Assembly: GCA_050330055.1 (NCBI GenBank)
Contig: JBHJOF010000176.1
Coordinates: 1-11,469 of the forward strand
Source: JBHJOF01 sp050330055
GTDB taxonomy: Bacteria > Pseudomonadota > Alphaproteobacteria > Kiloniellales > JAKSDN01
Direction: 5' to 3'
DNA length: 11,469 nt
Shown here: positions 9,296-11,469 of the stretch, one piece after another
Layout: each line of letters starts with the position of its first letter
Position numbering within the stretch: position 1 is the stretch's first letter
Notes under the pieces: model-generated
Database searches by the model: none
The model's input: only the letters and a program-made list of their open reading frames with translations
What the model was told of the DNA's origin: nothing
Program-made: the position numbers and the translations under genes

Positions 9296-11036
9296 GCGCG
9301 AGTCCCTTGACCGTCGCCGGTATGAGAATGCTGTCGATGTCGGCCGCTTCCTGGGTCGTGTGCGGCTGGATCGCGTACATCGGTGCCATGCGCTCGACGA
9401 CGCGGCGGATCACCGGCGCTGCCACCCAGCCGCCGGTCGCGTATCCGTAGGTGCTCTTGTTTCCCTTGGGCTCGTCGATCATGGCGAAAACCACGTAGCG
9501 CGGCCGCTCGATCGGGAAGGCGCCCACGAAGGAGGCGATCCGCGCGTTGCGCACGTAGTGGCCGCCGGCCAGCTTGTCGGAGGTGCCGGTCTTGCCGCCG
9601 ACCAGCAGGCCGGCCGCATCGGCCTTGCGGCCCGTGCCGTGCTGCACCACCAGGCGCATCATCCAGCGCATGGCGCGCGAGGTCTCTTCGCTGATCACCC
9701 GCTCGCCGACCGGCCGCTCGCCGGGCTCGCGCTTCAGCAGGGTCGCCGGCAGCAGCTCGCCGCCGTTGATGACGGCCGCCACGGCGTTGGCGAGCTGCAG
9801 CGGGCTGACCGCGAGGCCGTGCCCATAAGAGATGGTCATGGTGTTGATCTCGCGCCAGGGCGACGGCAGCATCGGCCGGCCGGACTCCGGCAGCTCGATC
9901 GCCGACGGCCGCGTCAGGCCGAAGCGCTCCAGGTAGCGCTGCTGCAGCGGCGTGCCGGCAGCCAGGGCCATCTGCACGGTGCCGATGTTGCTCGAATACA
10001 TGAAGATCTCGGGCACCGACAGCCAGCGGTTCTTCGGCTTGTAGTCGTTGATGGTGAAGCGCGCCACGCGGATCGGCTTGCTGACGTCGTAGCCGTCCTG
10101 CAGGCTGACCGCGCCGCTGTCGAGCGCCATGGCAGTGGTGAAGATCTTGAACACCGAGCCCATCTCGTAGAGCCCCAGGCTGGCTCGGTTGAAGCGCGCG
10201 TCCTCGCTGGCGGTGCCGGGCTCGTTGGAATCGAAGCTCGGCAGCGAGACCATGGACAGCACCTCGCCGCTCTCGACATCGAGCACCACGCCGGAGGCGC
10301 CGATGGCATGGAATTCCGCCATGGCGGCGGCCAGTTCCTCGGTCACTATGTGCTGCAGCCGCAGGTCGAGGCTGAGCGCCAGCGGATCAGCGGAGTCGCG
10401 CAGCAGGCTGTTGAAGGACTGCTCGATGCCGGCCAGGCCGCGGCCGTCGATGTCGGTGAAGCCGACCGTGTGGGCAACCAGCGGGCCGTGCGGATAGACC
10501 CGGATGCTGCCGGTTTCGAAATTGAGGCCGGGGATGCCCAGGCGGTTGACCGCGTCCTGTTCGCGCGGCGTCACGTTGCGCTTGATGTAGACGAAGGCGC
10601 CGTCGCCGGACAGCTTGTCGGTCAGCACCGCCACCGACAGGTCGGGCAGGGCGCGGCTGAGCTGCGCGGCCACCCGCGCCGGATTGCGGATCTGCCGCGG
10701 GTTGGCGTAGAGCGAGGCCGAGGGCAGGCTGGTCGCCAGCACGAAGCCGTTGCGGTCGACGATGTCGGCGCGGTGGCTGCGCGCGGCCGCCGCCTCGCCG
10801 CGCGCGGCCTGCCGGCTCTCGCGGTCGTCGTACAGCAGGCTGACCTCGACGAGGCGCAGGCCGATAACGAAAAAAGCCAGTGCGAAGACCAGACCCGTTA
10901 CGAGCAGCCGGGTACGCCCCGTCTCGAGCGACTGCTTGGCGGCGCCGTCGAGATGGACCAGGGCGACTGGGTCCGGCTGCGGGTCTAGACCGCAGGGATG
11001 GCAGGGAGGCGTAGGGTGAGCGGTCTGGCGTATCAT
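9282..11036 (-). CDS. ftsI: FtsI (PBP3), septal peptidoglycan D,D-transpeptidase
   Basis: FtsI is the class B penicillin-binding protein that cross-links septal peptidoglycan with FtsW. The protein has 584 residues: a cytoplasmic N-terminus, one membrane anchor at about 43-66, the dimerisation/pedestal domain starting at RADIVDRNGFVLA (89-101), then the transpeptidase domain. The active-site motifs are SVFK with the acyl-accepting Ser at 294-297, SSN at 348-350 and KTGTS at 482-486. PLALSLDLRLQHIV (218-231) is a typical class B segment. The ATG at 11036 overlaps the ftsL stop as ATGA and has GAAGG 7 bases upstream. The first 25 or so residues, rich in Pro with a CHPC pair at 12-15, precede the region typical of alphaproteobacterial FtsI (KQSLETGRTRLLV) and look like an extra segment. 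No other ATG or GTG lies in frame between this start and the anchor. The 3' end overlaps murE by 14 bases. Confidence 0.96.
   Translation of the reverse strand: MIRQTAHPTPPCHPCGLDPQPDPVALVHLDGAAKQSLETGRTRLLVTGLVFALAFFVIGLRLVEVSLLYDDRESRQAARGEAAAARSHRADIVDRNGFVLATSLPSASLYANPRQIRNPARVAAQLSRALPDLSVAVLTDKLSGDGAFVYIKRNVTPREQDAVNRLGIPGLNFETGSIRVYPHGPLVAHTVGFTDIDGRGLAGIEQSFNSLLRDSADPLALSLDLRLQHIVTEELAAAMAEFHAIGASGVVLDVESGEVLSMVSLPSFDSNEPGTASEDARFNRASLGLYEMGSVFKIFTTAMALDSGAVSLQDGYDVSKPIRVARFTINDYKPKNRWLSVPEIFMYSSNIGTVQMALAAGTPLQQRYLERFGLTRPSAIELPESGRPMLPSPWREINTMTISYGHGLAVSPLQLANAVAAVINGGELLPATLLKREPGERPVGERVISEETSRAMRWMMRLVVQHGTGRKADAAGLLVGGKTGTSDKLAGGHYVRNARIASFVGAFPIERPRYVVFAMIDEPKGNKSTYGYATGGWVAAPVIRRVVERMAPMYAIQPHTTQEAADIDSILIPATVKGLALAAD
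9303..9308 (-). promoter_or_regulatory. Shine-Dalgarno site deciding the TTG start of murE
   Basis: The minus strand reads AAGGGA, 7 bases before the TTG at 9295-9293. It lies inside the last codons of ftsI. The in-frame ATG at 9256 has its nearest AGAGG about 14 bases away, too far, so this site favours the TTG. Confidence 0.6.
10977..10995. repeat. Near-perfect palindrome inside the 5' end of ftsI
   Basis: The sequence is CTGC-G-GGTCTAGACC-GCAG: a perfect 10-base palindrome at 10982-10991, extended by four more pairs on each side after one unpaired G at 10981. It lies in codons for the extra N-terminal segment of FtsI. It could be a remnant of a dispersed palindromic repeat or a chance feature of GC-rich coding sequence. 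Confidence 0.4.
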
Positions 11037-11395
11037 TGCTCAGCCTTCGCACTGGCAAGGGTGGCGGCGCCGGCCGGCAGATCGCCGCCGTCCGGTGCCG
11101 TGCTGTCGGGTTGCGGGTCGAGCCGCGCTGAAAGCGACGCGAGCGGCACGAGCTGGTCCGGGTCGATCGGACCCAGCCCCAGGTGCTTTTCGGCCAGCCG
11201 CGCGATCTGCGCCGGCTGGTTCAGGAAGCTCCATTCGGCCTTGAGGATGTCGAGCACCTCGCGGTCGACGGCGGTCGCCTTGTGCACCGCGCGCAGCTCG
11301 GATTCCAGGCCCTGCACCTCGTTCTTCAGGTGGAACAGGCCCCAGGCGGTGACGGCCGCCGTGGCCAGCCAGATCAAGGCGACGACGCGTGTCAT
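11033..11395 (-). CDS. ftsL: FtsL, bitopic divisome protein
   Basis: FtsL is a small inner-membrane divisome protein that in known systems joins FtsB and FtsQ and helps activate FtsWI. The protein has 120 residues: a very short cytoplasmic end (MTR), a membrane segment at about 4-21, then a periplasmic helix with coiled-coil character (about 22-55). The hallmark LKAEWSFLNQPAQIARLA followed by EKHLGL lies at 51-74 and is typical of alphaproteobacterial FtsL. Residues after about 88 form a Pro/Ala/Asp/Gly-rich tail that looks disordered. The ATG at 11395 overlaps the rsmH stop as ATGA, and a run of six G (minus strand, 11402-11407) 6 bases upstream may act as ribosome binding site. The 3' end overlaps ftsI by ATGA. 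FtsL is poorly conserved, but the motif plus the slot between rsmH and ftsI makes the call firm. Confidence 0.92.
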   Translation of the reverse strand: MTRVVALIWLATAAVTAWGLFHLKNEVQGLESELRAVHKATAVDREVLDILKAEWSFLNQPAQIARLAEKHLGLGPIDPDQLVPLASLSARLDPQPDSTAPDGGDLPAGAATLASAKAEQ

Positions 11396-11469
11396 GTCAG
11401 GCCCCCCACATCGTGCCCCACATCGTGCCCCACATCGTGATGGCTCCAGGCCGGCGCGGCTGCGCGCCG
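11392..11469 (-). CDS. rsmH: RsmH (MraW), 16S rRNA m4C1402 methyltransferase (C-terminal 25 residues only)
   Basis: Reading the minus strand from the right edge gives an open frame of 25 residues, RRAAAPAWS followed by three copies of HDVG and GLT, ending at TGA 11394-11392. The gene continues beyond the window. RsmH methylates N4 of C1402 in 16S rRNA and is the gene that normally precedes ftsL in dcw clusters; its C-terminus usually ends in an Arg/Ala-rich stretch like the one seen. The stop forms an ATGA overlap with the ftsL start, the same junction type as elsewhere in this operon, which supports this frame. No catalytic motif is in view, so the identity is inferred from position, frame and the short tail. 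The HDVG repeats come from a DNA tandem repeat and are unusual for the family. Confidence 0.7.
   Translation of the reverse strand, partial: RRAAAPAWSHHDVGHDVGHDVGGLT
11404..11439. repeat. Perfect tandem repeat, 3 x 12 bp, at the rsmH end
   Basis: Three identical head-to-tail copies of CCCCACATCGTG (plus strand) lie at 11404-11415, 11416-11427 and 11428-11439. Because 12 is a multiple of 3, the repeat stays in frame in rsmH and encodes HDVG three times. It ends just upstream of the ftsL start. Confidence 0.95.

Overview
The window is an unbroken stretch of a division and cell wall (dcw) cluster from a GC-rich bacterium. Every gene lies on the minus strand, so transcription runs from high to low coordinates. 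In that direction the order is 'rsmH - ftsL - ftsI - murE - murF - mraY - murD - ftsW - murG - murC - murB'. This is the classic proteobacterial dcw order. rsmH is cut at the right edge and murB at the left edge, so both window edges fall inside genes and the operon continues both ways. By analogy mraZ would be expected to the right and ddl-ftsQ-ftsA-ftsZ to the left.

The proteins look alphaproteobacterial, probably Rhodospirillales-like. The signs are an FtsL with the WxFLNQPAxIxxLAxxHLGL core, a MurF with TGSVGKTGTKE and NNHWGVPLSLARMP, murB directly after murC, and strong GC bias at third codon positions. MurE carries the DNPR motif of meso-diaminopimelate-adding enzymes, so the wall is expected to be Gram-negative A1-gamma type. 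I cannot name a genus.

Right part (about 9.28-11.47 kb): the end of the 16S rRNA methyltransferase RsmH, then the divisome proteins FtsL and FtsI (PBP3). Middle (about 3.83-9.30 kb): MurE and MurF complete UDP-MurNAc-pentapeptide, MraY loads it on undecaprenyl phosphate to give lipid I, and MurD is the earlier D-Glu ligase. Left part (1-3.84 kb): the septal glycosyltransferase FtsW, the lipid II-forming MurG, the L-Ala ligase MurC and the first codons of MurB. Together the window encodes most of the route from UDP-MurNAc to lipid II and the septal polymerase/transpeptidase pair FtsW-FtsI with the regulator FtsL.

The packing is very tight. Seven of ten gene junctions are 4-base ATGA overlaps, one is a 14-base overlap with a TTG start, and only two have short gaps (17 and 13 bases). 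There is no intergenic region, and I see no internal promoter or terminator, no RNA gene, no mobile element and no CRISPR. I find no undescribed system. The points worth a second look are small: a Ser in MurD where the Mur ligases have an otherwise invariant Arg, a perfect 3 x 12 bp tandem repeat at the rsmH end next to the ftsL start, and an extra N-terminal segment of FtsI coded by a palindrome-containing sequence.
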